Notes: a model not told the origin generated them from the sequence alone. 64,000 nt of DNA from Vulcanibacillus modesticaldus (GCF_001730235.1 NZ_MIJF01000067.1:1-64000), one strand, 5' to 3'. Counted from the first letter of the stretch, positions 44,903 through 54,507 are shown. Numbers and translations: made by a program.

Positions 44903-44991
44903 AAAATTTAATCTTTTGTTACTTAGATAAATTGAACTTAGATAAGCATTTATTCATATTCTATAATATATTGGTGAAAGGAGGGCCTATC

Positions 44992-45582
44992 ATGCGCGTT
45001 GAAAGATTAGGTCAAGATAAAATAAAAATATTTTTGACCTTTGACGATTTAAAAGATCGCGGGATAAACAAGGAAGATTTTTGGAAAGATGTACCTAAAG
45101 TGCATGATTTATTTAACGAAATTATGGAGCAAGCTTATGAGGAGTTAGGATTTGAACTTACAGGGCCCATCGCAGTTGAGATATTTGCTCTCCCAGCTCA
45201 AGGTATGGTTGTAATAGTTTCACGAGGTAAAAGCAATCTATTATTTGGCGAGGAATTAGAGGATGAATTATACGCTCTTGAAGTAACTTTAGAGGAGAGT
45301 GATTTCATCGTTTTCGCTTTTAATGACTTTGAGAATCTAGTTACAGCATCTAAGTTAGTAAATAAATATCTAGTTAATGGAGGGAAATTATACTTTTATA
45401 AAGAACACTATGTATTAGTGTTAGAACAATCTGATGTTAAAGATGGAGAAGTTGACAACTTAATTGCCCAACTATCCGAATTTGGGGAAGTATCCCCGAT
45501 AACTGCAGCTGTATTAGAGGAGTACGGAAAATTAATTATTCCAAAAGATGCTACGAAAGAAATTGTGGTTCATTTTTCATAA
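44992..45582 (+). CDS. MecA/YpbH-like ClpC adaptor protein
   Basis: MecA-type adaptors deliver substrates to the ClpCP protease. The 196 residues start MRVERLGQDKIKIFLTFDDL, the standard N-terminal substrate-binding domain. An acidic linker follows, then a C-terminal ClpC-binding domain (FIVFAFNDFENLVTASKLV, GKLYFYKEHYVLVLEQ, FGEVSP). ATG 44992 follows AAAGGAGGG. Adjacency to gudB, as for ypbH (mecB) in B. subtilis, suggests the MecB branch, but with no second copy in view I leave the symbol open. Confidence 0.88.
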   Translation: MRVERLGQDKIKIFLTFDDLKDRGINKEDFWKDVPKVHDLFNEIMEQAYEELGFELTGPIAVEIFALPAQGMVVIVSRGKSNLLFGEELEDELYALEVTLEESDFIVFAFNDFENLVTASKLVNKYLVNGGKLYFYKEHYVLVLEQSDVKDGEVDNLIAQLSEFGEVSPITAAVLEEYGKLIIPKDATKEIVVHFS

Positions 45583-45632
45583 AATTAAATTATCATAGCT
45601 ATTCAATCAAATATTTATAGGGAGTGAATTTG

Positions 45633-46577
45633 TTGATTAATGTTGCAGTGATTTATGGAGGCAGGTCTAGAGAGAGGGAAGTTTCTCTTAAAAGTGGAAA
45701 AGGAATAGCAAAAGCATTACGGACTAAGGGATGTAATGTTAAAGAGATAGATTTTACATCAAAAGACTTCATCTCTGAATTAAATGGAATAGACGTTGTA
45801 TATTTAGCTCTCCATGGTAGGTATGGTGAAGATGGTAGGATTCAAGGCGTTTTAGATATTTTAGATATACCTTATGTTGGTTCTGGTGTCTTAGCAAGCG
45901 CATTAGCGATGGATAAGGCTAAGGCAAAAATCATTTTTAAAAATGCTGGAATTAGGGTAGCAAAGGACAAATTAGTGTACAAAAAAGATAAAAGTGAAAT
46001 AGATATAGAAAAATTAACCGCGGAATTTGAATTTCCGTTGGTTGTAAAACCGAATCAAGAAGGCTCAACTATTGGTCTTTCGATTGTAAAAACAAAAGGT
46101 GAATTAAATAAGGCAATTGATGATGCATTTTCTTATGATGATCAAATACTTATAGAAGAATTTATTGCTGGTAAAGAAGTAACTGTCGCTGTTTTAGAGA
46201 CTGAGACTGAAATTAAAGCTTTGCCCATAATTGAAATCATTCCTAATAAGAATCAATACTATGATTATGAGTCTAAGTATGCCCCAGGTGGTAGTGAGCA
46301 TATTATTCCTGCTCGAATAGATGATAAAACAACAGATTTACTTAAAGAATGGGCTATCAAAGCTCATCAAGCATTAGGTTGTGAAACTCTATCTCGTGTA
46401 GATTTCATCATTCCTAATGATAATTCTCTACCTGTAATTTTGGAAGTGAATACACTACCGGGAATGACTGAAACAAGCCTTTATCCTGATGCTGCTAGAG
46501 CGATTGGTCTAAGCTATGAAGATATCGTATACAAGCTTATCAAAATCACCCAAAACAAATATAAAAATAAACAATAA
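45633..46577 (+). CDS. ddl: D-alanine--D-alanine ligase
   Basis: Ddl joins two D-Ala residues for peptidoglycan precursors. The 314 residues are an ATP-grasp enzyme with GGRSREREVSLKSG, KPNQEGSTIGLS, EEFIAGKEVTVAVLE and EVNTLPGMTETSLYP. The omega loop reads YDYESKYAPGG with the Tyr that favours D-Ala over D-lactate. The TTG start (45633) is 8 bases after GGGAG; earlier in-frame GTG and TTG codons are possible. A terminator follows. Confidence 0.95.
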   Translation: MINVAVIYGGRSREREVSLKSGKGIAKALRTKGCNVKEIDFTSKDFISELNGIDVVYLALHGRYGEDGRIQGVLDILDIPYVGSGVLASALAMDKAKAKIIFKNAGIRVAKDKLVYKKDKSEIDIEKLTAEFEFPLVVKPNQEGSTIGLSIVKTKGELNKAIDDAFSYDDQILIEEFIAGKEVTVAVLETETEIKALPIIEIIPNKNQYYDYESKYAPGGSEHIIPARIDDKTTDLLKEWAIKAHQALGCETLSRVDFIIPNDNSLPVILEVNTLPGMTETSLYPDAARAIGLSYEDIVYKLIKITQNKYKNKQ

Positions 46578-46578
46578 T

Positions 46579-46609
46579 TATACTGCCATAATGGCAGTAT
46601 AAATTTTTT
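46579..46609 (+). terminator. Terminator after ddl
   Basis: TATACTGCC (46579-46587) pairs with GGCAGTATA (46593-46601) around a 5-base loop, followed by six Ts. Confidence 0.85.
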
Positions 46610-46663
46610 GAAATCATTATAATTATTTAAAAAATTAGAAAATACAGATTAATAAAAAAGACC

Positions 46664-46692
46664 TTCTCACTCAATATAAACGGTGTTATACT
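46664..46692 (+). promoter_or_regulatory. Candidate promoter of gudB
   Basis: TTCTCA (46664-46669) and TATACT (46687-46692) are 17 bp apart, with an extended TGT -10 that may offset the poor -35. Confidence 0.5.
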
Positions 46693-46743
46693 AAACGTGA
46701 AAATATTATGAATTTTAAATTCACTTATTAGAGGTGGTAAATA

Positions 46744-48027
46744 ATGGGACAAAACAAGGTGGTAACCGGTAAAAAAGATGAAATAGAAGAAAATCTTAAC
46801 CCTTTACATGCAACTCAAATAGTTATTAAGGAAGCTTTAGAGAAATTGGGCTATCCTGAAGTTATGTTTGAGTTACTTAAGGAACCTTTAAGAATGTTAA
46901 CGGTTCGTATACCTGTTAGGATGGATGATGGATCTGTGAAGGTGTTTACCGGTTATCGTGCCCAGCATAATGATGCTGTTGGACCTACGAAGGGCGGGGT
47001 TCGTTTTCATCCAGATGTCACAGAAGACGAAGTGAAAGCGCTTTCTATATGGATGAGTTTAAAATCTGGAATTGTAGATCTTCCGTATGGTGGAGGTAAA
47101 GGCGGAATTATTTGTGATCCGCGAGAAATGTCATTTAGAGAATTAGAGAGATTAAGTAGAGGATATGTTAGAGCAATAAGCCAAATAGTGGGACCTACAA
47201 AGGATATTCCGGCTCCCGACGTTTTTACCAATTCCCAAGTGATGGCATGGATGATGGATGAGTATAGTCGGATTCGTGAATTTGATTCTCCTGGATTCAT
47301 TACGGGTAAACCCTTAGTTTTAGGTGGTTCTCATGGTAGAGAATCGGCTACTGCAAAAGGAGTTGCTCTAATGATTCGTGAAGCAGCTAAGAAAAAGGGT
47401 ATCAATTTAGAAGGTGCCAAAGTTGTTGTTCAAGGTTTTGGTAATGCAGGAAGTTTTTTATCTAAATTCATGTATGACCTAGGTGCAAAAGTAATTGGAA
47501 TTTCAGATGCTTATGGTGCATTATATGATGAAAATGGTTTAGATATTGACTATCTTCTAGATAGAAGAGACTCATTTGGAACAGTAACGAAACTTTTTAA
47601 AGATACCATTACAAATAAGGAACTTTTGGAATTAGAAACAGATATTTTAGTTCCTGCAGCGATAGAAAATCAGATTACTGCAGCAAATGCTCATAATATT
47701 AAAGCTAAAATAGTTGTTGAGGCAGCAAACGGCCCTACAACAATTGAGGCTACTAAGATATTAACTGAAAGAGGTATTTTAATCGTTCCTGACGTTTTAG
47801 CGAGTGCCGGTGGAGTTACTGTATCTTATTTTGAGTGGGTTCAAAACAATCAAGGATATTATTGGTCCGAAGACGAAGTCGAAAAGAAATTAGAAGAGGT
47901 AATGGTTAAAGCTTTTGAGAATGTTTATAATATCTCAAAAATTAGAAATGTTGACATGCGTTTAGCTGCTTACATGGTTGGAATCAGAAAGATGGCGGAG
48001 GCATCAAGGTTCCGAGGTTGGGTATAA
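46744..48027 (+). CDS. gudB: Glutamate dehydrogenase
   Basis: GudB interconverts glutamate and 2-oxoglutarate plus ammonia, usually with NAD+ in this family, and feeds amino-acid fermentation. The 427 residues show [25 protein letters not shown] (catalytic Lys region), PAPDV and a Rossmann domain with [11 protein letters not shown]. There is no sign of the nine-base duplication that inactivates gudB in the B. subtilis laboratory strain. RocG is the alternative name; position next to the mecA-like gene favours gudB. Confidence 0.94.
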   Translation: MGQNKVVTGKKDEIEENLNPLHATQIVIKEALEKLGYPEVMFELLKEPLRMLTVRIPVRMDDGSVKVFTGYRAQHNDAVGPTKGGVRFHPDVTEDEVKALSIWMSLKSGIVDLPYGGGKGGIICDPREMSFRELERLSRGYVRAISQIVGPTKDIPAPDVFTNSQVMAWMMDEYSRIREFDSPGFITGKPLVLGGSHGRESATAKGVALMIREAAKKKGINLEGAKVVVQGFGNAGSFLSKFMYDLGAKVIGISDAYGALYDENGLDIDYLLDRRDSFGTVTKLFKDTITNKELLELETDILVPAAIENQITAANAHNIKAKIVVEAANGPTTIEATKILTERGILIVPDVLASAGGVTVSYFEWVQNNQGYYWSEDEVEKKLEEVMVKAFENVYNISKIRNVDMRLAAYMVGIRKMAEASRFRGWV

Positions 48028-48053
48028 TCTATCATTATTTTATTATAATGTTA

Positions 48054-48084
48054 CCCCTAATCAAAATTTGATTAGGGGTTTTTT
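48054..48084 (+). terminator. Terminator of gudB
   Basis: CCCCTAATC (48054-48062) pairs perfectly with GATTAGGGG (48070-48078), followed by six Ts. Confidence 0.92.
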
Positions 48085-48146
48085 GATACCCAAATACAAT
48101 CTTTAACTAACGGTGAGTTAGGGTTTTTACTATGTTATTTATAATA

Positions 48147-49118
48147 TTAAATATCGAATAATTGTTGAATTTTTTCACTATCTTTGACTAGATTTAGCGT
48201 GAGCATAAGTTTTATTCTTGCCTTTTGACCATTTAACCCATTGGAAAAGATTACCCCTAATTCTTTTAGTTGTTTTCCTCCACCTTCATAATCATAAATT
48301 CCATCTACAAACCCATTAAAACAGCGGGAAACTAATACTATAGCTACTCCTAATTCAATTCCTTTTTTTATACCATTAACCATTGCTGGAGGAAGATTCC
48401 CTTGACCAAGGGCTTCAATAACAATTCCCTTATATCCATTCTCAAGATATGTGTTGATGAGTAAATCATCCATCCCAGCAGCAGCTTTAATAAGGCCCAC
48501 CTTATTTACCGGTGGAGTGAGAGGATAATTATCTCTGATTAATGGGGCATGAGAAAAACGAATCCCTCTCTTAGTAACAGTACCTATTGGTCCATTTTCA
48601 GGAGATTGGAAGGTGGCGATGTTACTTGTATGGGTTTTGGTTACATATCTTGCTGCGTGGATCTCATCATTAAATACAACCAAGACTCCTTTTCCTCTTG
48701 AACTATCATCTGCTGCAACTCTTACAGCATTAACTAAATTTAAAGGACCATCAGCTCCAAGCTCATTACTACTTCTCATAGCACCGGTTACTACAATTGG
48801 CTTATCATTGGAAATTAATAGATCTAAAAAATAAGCTGTTTCTTCTAAAGTGTCAGTACCATGTGTAATAACTATTCCTTTTACTTCATTATTTTCAAGA
48901 TGTTTTTTAGTATGTAAAGCAAGGTCATACATTATCTCGGGAGTCATATGGGGGCTAGGAATATTTATAAAATGATCCATTTCCACATCGGCATGTTTAT
49001 CTAAGTATGGAAGCATCCTATCGATAGTATCTTGATCAATTGGTTTAACGGATTTTGTTTTTAAATCTTCACTCATAGCTATTGTTCCACCAGTGGTAAT
49101 GACTATTATTTTATCCAT
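48147..49118 (-). CDS. ansA: L-asparaginase
   Basis: AnsA hydrolyses asparagine to aspartate and ammonia. The 323 residues show both asparaginase signatures: IVITTGGTIAM with the first catalytic Thr, and VITHGTDTLEETAYFLDLL with the second. No signal peptide is present, so it is cytoplasmic. I chose the ATG at 49118 with GGAGG upstream instead of an ATG 13 codons earlier. It is a single gene facing gudB. Confidence 0.93.
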   Translation of the reverse strand: MDKIIVITTGGTIAMSEDLKTKSVKPIDQDTIDRMLPYLDKHADVEMDHFINIPSPHMTPEIMYDLALHTKKHLENNEVKGIVITHGTDTLEETAYFLDLLISNDKPIVVTGAMRSSNELGADGPLNLVNAVRVAADDSSRGKGVLVVFNDEIHAARYVTKTHTSNIATFQSPENGPIGTVTKRGIRFSHAPLIRDNYPLTPPVNKVGLIKAAAGMDDLLINTYLENGYKGIVIEALGQGNLPPAMVNGIKKGIELGVAIVLVSRCFNGFVDGIYDYEGGGKQLKELGVIFSNGLNGQKARIKLMLTLNLVKDSEKIQQLFDI

Positions 49119-49195
49119 AATTACCTCCAATTTAGTTGATGTTATCCTTAATAACATGATACGATATTTAAATAATAGGTAAAAGGAGTAATTTT

Positions 49196-49870
49196 ATGAT
49201 TACTGTGATTAGTGGTGCTCTAGCCCCTAGTATAGCATTGCTAAGTTTTATTTATTTGAAAGATAAATATGAATTTGAGCCGTTAAAATTAATATTTAAG
49301 ATGTTTATTATAGGTGCTATCTTAGTTTTTCCTGCGTATGTGTTAGAACGGATGTTTCAAGAGAGGTTTATTGAATATCAATGGTATGCATCTATTCTAA
49401 GTATAGCTATAATTGAAGAATTTTTGAAATGGTTTATATTATATTTTATGATGTACAAACACGTAGAATTTAATGAACCTTATGATGGAGTAGTCTATTC
49501 TGTTTCTGTAGCAATTGGCTTTGCTACTCTTGAAAATATTGGGTATTTAATCTTTAATAATGCTGCACCTACATTTATTTTATTAAGGGCGTTACTACCT
49601 GTATCTGGACATGCATTATTTGGAATAATCATGGGATATTTTTTGGGGTTGGCCAAGTTTAAGAATATAAAGCAGGAAAGACTATTTTTAATAATCTCGC
49701 TGATCCTTCCCGCGTTATTACATGGAGTGTATAATTTGATTTTATCGCAAAGATTTACCGAATGGTTTTATTTAATGTTGCCTTTTTTAGTTATCTTATG
49801 GTGGTATGGATTAAAGAAAATTAAATTAGCAAGTACACTCTCACCTTTTAGGGAAGATAAAATATCATAG
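49196..49870 (+). CDS. prsW: PrsW-type intramembrane protease
   Basis: PrsW cleaves anti-sigma factors such as RsiW at site 1 in Bacillus. The 224-residue protein has about seven or eight membrane segments and the conserved glutamates E74-E75 in IIEEFLKWF, followed by FNEPYDGVVYSVSVAIGFATLENIGY and the later histidine motif LLHGVYN. An rsiW target is not in this window. The next gene in Bacillus would be sleB; here it is ypeB. Confidence 0.9.
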   Translation: MITVISGALAPSIALLSFIYLKDKYEFEPLKLIFKMFIIGAILVFPAYVLERMFQERFIEYQWYASILSIAIIEEFLKWFILYFMMYKHVEFNEPYDGVVYSVSVAIGFATLENIGYLIFNNAAPTFILLRALLPVSGHALFGIIMGYFLGLAKFKNIKQERLFLIISLILPALLHGVYNLILSQRFTEWFYLMLPFLVILWWYGLKKIKLASTLSPFREDKIS

Positions 49871-49880
49871 GAAATTATCT

Positions 49881-49907
49881 GCTTGGCTATGACCAAGCTT
49901 TTTTTTT
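49881..49907 (+). terminator. Terminator of prsW
   Basis: A 6-bp GC-containing stem (GCTTGG 49881-49886 with CCAAGC 49893-49898) is followed by a long T-run. Confidence 0.8.
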
Positions 49908-49916
49908 TGCATAATA
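49887..49916 (+). promoter_or_regulatory. Possible sigma-G promoter of ypeB
   Basis: CATAATA (49910-49916) is a perfect sigma-G -10, with CTATG (49887-49891) as a weaker -35 at 18 bp. It overlaps the terminator of prsW. Confidence 0.3.
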
Positions 49917-49983
49917 AGGAAGGATTGAACTCAAACTAAATTTATCAATAGTTACACATTGCTGGTGTTAAGGAGTGATTGTG

Positions 49984-51306
49984 ATGTTTAAATTCAGCTC
50001 TAGTGTGTTGATCACTATACTTGTCATAGCCCTGATCGGGACAGGCTATTTTGGATATCAAGAAAACCAAGAAAAGAATGCGATCTTAATAAAGGCAGAG
50101 AATCAATATCAAAGAGCGTTTCATAATCTAAATTTCCATCTAAATAAATTACAAGAAGAATTGGGGAAAGCTTTAGCTGTAAACTCTAGTAAGCAAATTT
50201 CAGCATCATTAGCGAATGTATGGCGATTAGCCTATTCAGCTCAGTCTGATCTGGGACAATTGCCGCTAGTTTTATTACCATTTAGTAAAACTGAAGAATT
50301 TCTATCTAAAATTGCCGATTTTTCCTATCGAATCTTAATTAGAGATATGAATAATGAACCTATAACTGAAAAGGAATATAAAACATTAAAGTTTTTGTAT
50401 CAAAGTTCTAAGGAAATCAAGAGTGAATTACAGAATGTGCAGGAAAAGGTAATAGACAATCAATTGAGGTGGATGGATGTTGAACTAGCATTAGCACAAG
50501 AAGATAAGAAAATGGATAACACTATTATTGATGGCTTTAAGACCATTGATAAAAGGGTAGAAGAGTTTCCAGAAACTGATTGGGGACCAGGCCTTAATTT
50601 AACTAAAAATAGTGAGGATAAGGGAAGTAGGTTAAAAGGAAAAACTATTACAAAAGATGAGGCTAAGAAAATAGCAATTGCTTTTTTGAAGATTAAACCT
50701 GATGTTAAGATAGATGTCGAAACTAATGGAAAAGGTGCGGATTTCCCAAAATTCAGCGTTCAAGTACAAGGGAAAACATCGGCATATTTGGAGATAACCA
50801 AAGTTGGTGGAAATGTTGTTTGGATGATAAAGAATAGGGAGATAAAGAAAAAGGTTTTATCAGCAGATCAGGGTGTGGAAAAAGCAGAGATCTTTTTAAA
50901 GAATCATCAGTATAAAGATATGATTCCTGTTACAATCGATGAGTATGATAATTCATTAATAATCAATTATGTTTGCCAAGATAATAATGTCGTAATCTAT
51001 CCCGATAAGGTAAGTATTAAAGTCGCTTTGGATAATGGTGAAGTTGTTGGTTTTCAATCGACTGATTATATCTTTAATCATAAAAAAAGAGAAATACCAT
51101 CTCCAAAAATTTCTAAGGATGAGGTGCTTGATTACGTAAATCCCAATTTAAAAGTTACATCGATCAGACTTGCAGTTATTAACAATATTGACGATATTGA
51201 GGTTCTTACATACGAGGTAATGGGTGAGTTGGATGAAAATGTTTATCGAATTTATATAAATGCTGAAAATGGAAATGAAGAAGGAGTTCAAATGTCTACT
51301 AGTTAA
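49984..51306 (+). CDS. ypeB: Germination protein YpeB
   Basis: YpeB is a spore membrane protein that stabilises and localises the cortex-lytic enzyme SleB. The 440 residues have an N-terminal membrane anchor (about 6-25), a helical middle region and C-terminal PepSY-type repeats (from about 210; ITKDEAKKIAIAFL, ISKDEVLDYVNPNLKV). ATG 49984 follows AAGGAG. sleB, which normally precedes ypeB, is not present; only 113 bp separate it from prsW. Confidence 0.9.
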   Translation: MFKFSSSVLITILVIALIGTGYFGYQENQEKNAILIKAENQYQRAFHNLNFHLNKLQEELGKALAVNSSKQISASLANVWRLAYSAQSDLGQLPLVLLPFSKTEEFLSKIADFSYRILIRDMNNEPITEKEYKTLKFLYQSSKEIKSELQNVQEKVIDNQLRWMDVELALAQEDKKMDNTIIDGFKTIDKRVEEFPETDWGPGLNLTKNSEDKGSRLKGKTITKDEAKKIAIAFLKIKPDVKIDVETNGKGADFPKFSVQVQGKTSAYLEITKVGGNVVWMIKNREIKKKVLSADQGVEKAEIFLKNHQYKDMIPVTIDEYDNSLIINYVCQDNNVVIYPDKVSIKVALDNGEVVGFQSTDYIFNHKKREIPSPKISKDEVLDYVNPNLKVTSIRLAVINNIDDIEVLTYEVMGELDENVYRIYINAENGNEEGVQMSTS

Positions 51307-51318
51307 TAGCTAACTTTG

Positions 51319-51346
51319 ATAAAATCATCCGAAAGGATGATTTTAT
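51319..51346 (+). terminator. Terminator of ypeB
   Basis: A perfect stem (ATAAAATCATCC with GGATGATTTTAT) closes on a stable GAAA tetraloop. The U-tract lies mostly inside the stem. Confidence 0.7.
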
Positions 51347-51398
51347 TGCTATAATAATACCTGGTAATCGAATTTGACTGGTGAAAGGGATTAAGACA

Positions 51399-52667
51399 AT
51401 GAAATATGATGTTATAGTAGTAGGTGGCGGTCCAGCGGGAATTCTAGCTGCTATTGGAGCAAAAAGAGATAATGTTAATGTCTTATTGATTGAAAAAAAT
51501 AAAAAATTAGGTAAGAAAATTTTAATTTCCGGTGGAGGACGTTGTAACTTTTCCAATATCTCTAATGTCGATAAAATCATATCCAATATACCGGGAAATG
51601 GCAAATTCCTTTATAGTATTTTTAATCAATTTTCTAATTTTGATTTAATAAACTTTTTTGAAGAAGAGTTAGGAATTAGAGCTAAAGTGGAGGATTATGG
51701 TAGAGTTTTTCCGGATTCAGACGATGCAAGAACTATTGTAGAAGCTTTAAAAAAATATTTAATGAATATAGGCGTACAAATAATGTATGAAAGTACAGTA
51801 AAAGAGGTTTTAACAGAAAAAAATAAGATTATCGGTGTCCAATTAAATGATAATAGGATCATTGAAGCTAAAGCTGTTGTATTAGCGGTTGGTGGTATCT
51901 CGTATCCAGGAACGGGTTCAACCGGTGATGGCTATATAATAGCAGAGAAGTTAGGACATAAAATTAATGATCTTTTTCCAAGCTCAGTACCATTAAACAG
52001 TGATGAAAAAATTATAAGGGAAAAATTATTACAAGGAATATCGTTAAGAGATGTAGAATTATCCTTATATGACCTTAAAGGCAAACGGATTATAACAGAG
52101 GTAGGAGATATGATTTTTACTCATTTTGGTATTTCAGGGCCTGTCGTGTTCAGAATTAGTCGCTACGTTTCACTTACTCAAAGAAAATTAGGAAACGTAC
52201 CGTTAAAAGTAGTAATCGATTTATTTCCTTCTAAAAATGATCAACAACTTTTCAATATTATTGCTGAATTAATTAATGAAAATCCTAATAAGATCATAGC
52301 CAACGGTTTAAATAGATTGTTACCGGAAAAATTGATAAAAGTAATTTTACAAAAACTAAATATAAACCAAAAGAAGATGAAAGAGTTACATAAGAAAGAT
52401 ATTAATAAATTGACTTACATTCTTAAAAACTTCTCAATACAAGTAACAGGGACAAGGTCATTAAGTGAAGCAATCGTAACTGGAGGGGGAGTCAATATAA
52501 AAGAGGTTAATCCAAAAACCCTGGAATCAAAACTAGTTGAAGGATTGTATTTTGCTGGGGAGTTATTGGATATAGACGGCTATACAGGGGGTTACAATAT
52601 TCAAGCAGCATTTTCATCAGGATATGTTGCTGGGAAATCAGTAGGATTCTATAGCCTTAAACAATAG
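51399..52667 (+). CDS. HI0933-family FAD-dependent oxidoreductase
   Basis: The 422 residues begin with the FAD-binding motif DVIVVGGGPAGILAAIGAKR and contain the family motif KKILISGGGRCNFSN and VGGISYPGTGSTGDGY. The C-terminal FAD contact ELLDIDGYTGGYNIQAAFSSGY is also present. This matches the HI0933/YhiN-like (BaiN-like) flavoprotein family. The physiological substrate is unknown. ATG 51399 has AAAGGGA at 8 bases. It lies between ypeB and the PilZ gene. Confidence 0.88.
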   Translation: MKYDVIVVGGGPAGILAAIGAKRDNVNVLLIEKNKKLGKKILISGGGRCNFSNISNVDKIISNIPGNGKFLYSIFNQFSNFDLINFFEEELGIRAKVEDYGRVFPDSDDARTIVEALKKYLMNIGVQIMYESTVKEVLTEKNKIIGVQLNDNRIIEAKAVVLAVGGISYPGTGSTGDGYIIAEKLGHKINDLFPSSVPLNSDEKIIREKLLQGISLRDVELSLYDLKGKRIITEVGDMIFTHFGISGPVVFRISRYVSLTQRKLGNVPLKVVIDLFPSKNDQQLFNIIAELINENPNKIIANGLNRLLPEKLIKVILQKLNINQKKMKELHKKDINKLTYILKNFSIQVTGTRSLSEAIVTGGGVNIKEVNPKTLESKLVEGLYFAGELLDIDGYTGGYNIQAAFSSGYVAGKSVGFYSLKQ

Positions 52668-52699
52668 TATATTAAATATACATGGAAAGGGTGAGGGGA

Positions 52700-53365
52700 T
52701 TGTTACCTAATATTAATCAGCTGATAGAGATTAGTTTGGGTGATGGAGAAAAATTTTTATATAAATCTAGAGTAGCGGACGTTTTGCAAGAAGAGATTAA
52801 CATTGAATTACCAATAAATAAAGAGACAGGAAAGATTAAACTTGTTCCTCCTGGAGAAGAAATAGAGGTAATATATTTTTCTAATGATCAAGGACAGATT
52901 TTATTTAATACAAAGGTGATCGGGATCAAAAGGGAGCAGATCCCGTTGTTATCAATTGAGCTCCCAAAAGATTATAAAAGAATCCAAAGAAGGAACTTTT
53001 TACGTGTACCCGCTTCAATAGAAACATCATATAAAATAATTGGAGAAGGACAGCGGGAGTGGAATATTGTAAGAACAATAGACATTAGCGGAGGCGGTTT
53101 GCAATTTGTTGCACCAGATTCAAAAAAAATTAATTTAGAACAAGAAATAATAGGGTGGTTAGTAGTTCCCTTCAACAATGGGTTGATAGAACATATTAAA
53201 TATCAAGGAAAAATAGTAAGAATTCATCGTCCAAATGAAGAGGTTAATGTTAATTGGGTTTCTATAAAATTTACTCAAATTCAAGAAAACATGAGAGCTA
53301 AATTAATAAGATTTTGTTATGAAAAACAAGTAGAATTAAAGAAAAAGGGTGTAATAGATAGTTAG
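52700..53365 (+). CDS. PilZ-domain c-di-GMP receptor (YpfA/YcgR-like)
   Basis: The protein has an N-terminal YcgR-like domain (about 1-95) and a C-terminal PilZ domain with the c-di-GMP motifs RRNFLR (RxxxR) and DISGGG (D/NxSxxG). In Bacillus YpfA (DgrA) slows motility when bound to c-di-GMP. The start is uncertain. TTG 52700 has AAAGGG 8 bases upstream, whereas ATG 52682, six codons earlier, has no visible ribosome site. Confidence 0.88.
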   Translation: MLPNINQLIEISLGDGEKFLYKSRVADVLQEEINIELPINKETGKIKLVPPGEEIEVIYFSNDQGQILFNTKVIGIKREQIPLLSIELPKDYKRIQRRNFLRVPASIETSYKIIGEGQREWNIVRTIDISGGGLQFVAPDSKKINLEQEIIGWLVVPFNNGLIEHIKYQGKIVRIHRPNEEVNVNWVSIKFTQIQENMRAKLIRFCYEKQVELKKKGVIDS

Positions 53366-53412
53366 TATACATAGTCTATAAATGGTAAAACATAGATAAC
53401 GGGAGGGATATT

Positions 53413-53622
53413 ATGGAATATCGCAAACGTTATTTACCATTTGAAGATCGTTTTGTAAAGTTTTCAACTTTTATAGAAAGAATTATTTGGAGGTTATTAT
53501 TACTATTTCTTATTCTGTTAATAGTATCCCAAATAATATTATCTTTTGATGAGATAAGGAGATTTTTGGTGCCTGTAGAACGGATCGAAGGAACAATGGA
53601 ATATTTAAGGGTTTTAAATTGA
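53413..53622 (+). CDS. YpfB-like small membrane protein (DUF5359)
   Basis: A 69-residue protein with one membrane segment (about 25-46) flanked by charged ends. It starts MEYRKRYLPFEDRFVKFSTF. Size and place between the PilZ gene and cmk match YpfB of Bacillus. The function is unknown. The ATG is preceded by GGGAGGG. Confidence 0.7.
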   Translation: MEYRKRYLPFEDRFVKFSTFIERIIWRLLLLFLILLIVSQIILSFDEIRRFLVPVERIEGTMEYLRVLN

Positions 53623-53637
53623 TTCTAATGATAGGTT

Positions 53638-53757
53638 ATGTTAGAATTTCTATATACTATAAATTTTTATACTCTTGAAAATTTTATCTATTGGTATGTT
53701 GTCTGTGGAATAATTTTTTGGTATATGAAAGTAAATATTAAAAAATACATTAAATAG
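53638..53757 (+). CDS. Possible 39-residue membrane peptide
   Basis: A short frame starting MLEFLYTINFYTLENF contains one hydrophobic segment and a basic end (KVNIKKYIK). Its stop codon lies directly against the next terminator hairpin, which supports a real gene. The ribosome site is poor (AGG only), which argues against it. No family is recognised. Confidence 0.3.
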   Translation: MLEFLYTINFYTLENFIYWYVVCGIIFWYMKVNIKKYIK

Positions 53758-53780
53758 AGCAGGCATCTGCCTGCTTTTTT
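53758..53780 (+). terminator. Terminator before cmk
   Basis: AGCAGG(CA) at 53758-53765 pairs with (TG)CCTGCT at 53768-53775, followed by six Ts. Confidence 0.85.
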
Positions 53781-53825
53781 AAATAGATAGATATTTAGTT
53801 GATACAGATTTTTGGAGGAAGAAGG

Positions 53826-54506
53826 ATGAAGACAATAAAAATAGCTATTGATGGTCCTGCAGGGGCGGGAAAAAGCACAGTCGCAAAACTTGTGGCTAGA
53901 GAATTAGGGTATCTTTACATAGACACTGGAGCCATGTATCGTGCTCTAACATATATGGCATTAAAAGAAGGAATAGATTTAAATGATGAACAAGAACTAA
54001 ATAAATATTTAATGAATCACTCGATTCAATTGATAAATGATGGAGTGATTCAAAAGGTTGAGATTGATGGAGAAGATGTAACTGATTTGATTAGAACGCC
54101 AGAGGTGAACAAGAATGTTTCTTTAGTTGCGTCACATCCAGAGGTCAGAAAAACGATGGTAAAAATTCAACAAGACCTATCCAAAGACCAAAGCGTTGTG
54201 ATGGACGGTAGAGATATCGGTACTTATGTGTTACCAAATGCCGAATTGAAAATATATTTAACGGCTTCAATCAATGAAAGGGCGAAAAGAAGATATGAAG
54301 AGTTAATAAAAAAGGGTTTTCAAGCTAATCTAGAAGAGATTATTGAAGATATTTCTTTACGTGATAAAAGAGATAAAGAGAGGGCTACTGCCCCATTAAA
54401 ACAGGCAGATGATGCTATATTAATCGACACGTCTTCCCTTTCAATTGAAGAAGTTGTTGAGAAGATAATGAAATTAGTCCATGAGAGAACGGGAGGAGAG
54501 ACCTAG
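53826..54506 (+). CDS. cmk: Cytidylate kinase
   Basis: Cmk phosphorylates CMP and dCMP to the diphosphates. The 226 residues start with the P-loop IAIDGPAGAGKSTVAK and contain YIDTGAMYRALTYMAL, VMDGRDIGTYVLPNA and the lid region LRDKRDKERATAPLKQA. ATG 53826 follows GGAGGAAGAAGG. Its stop is one base before the plsC start, so the two are co-expressed. Confidence 0.96.
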   Translation: MKTIKIAIDGPAGAGKSTVAKLVARELGYLYIDTGAMYRALTYMALKEGIDLNDEQELNKYLMNHSIQLINDGVIQKVEIDGEDVTDLIRTPEVNKNVSLVASHPEVRKTMVKIQQDLSKDQSVVMDGRDIGTYVLPNAELKIYLTASINERAKRRYEELIKKGFQANLEEIIEDISLRDKRDKERATAPLKQADDAILIDTSSLSIEEVVEKIMKLVHERTGGET

Positions 54507-54507
54507 A

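Noticed and set aside
45633-46577. D-Ala-D-Lac type ligase (vancomycin resistance-like)
   Set aside because: The omega loop keeps the Tyr (SKYAPGG) typical of D-Ala-D-Ala ligases.
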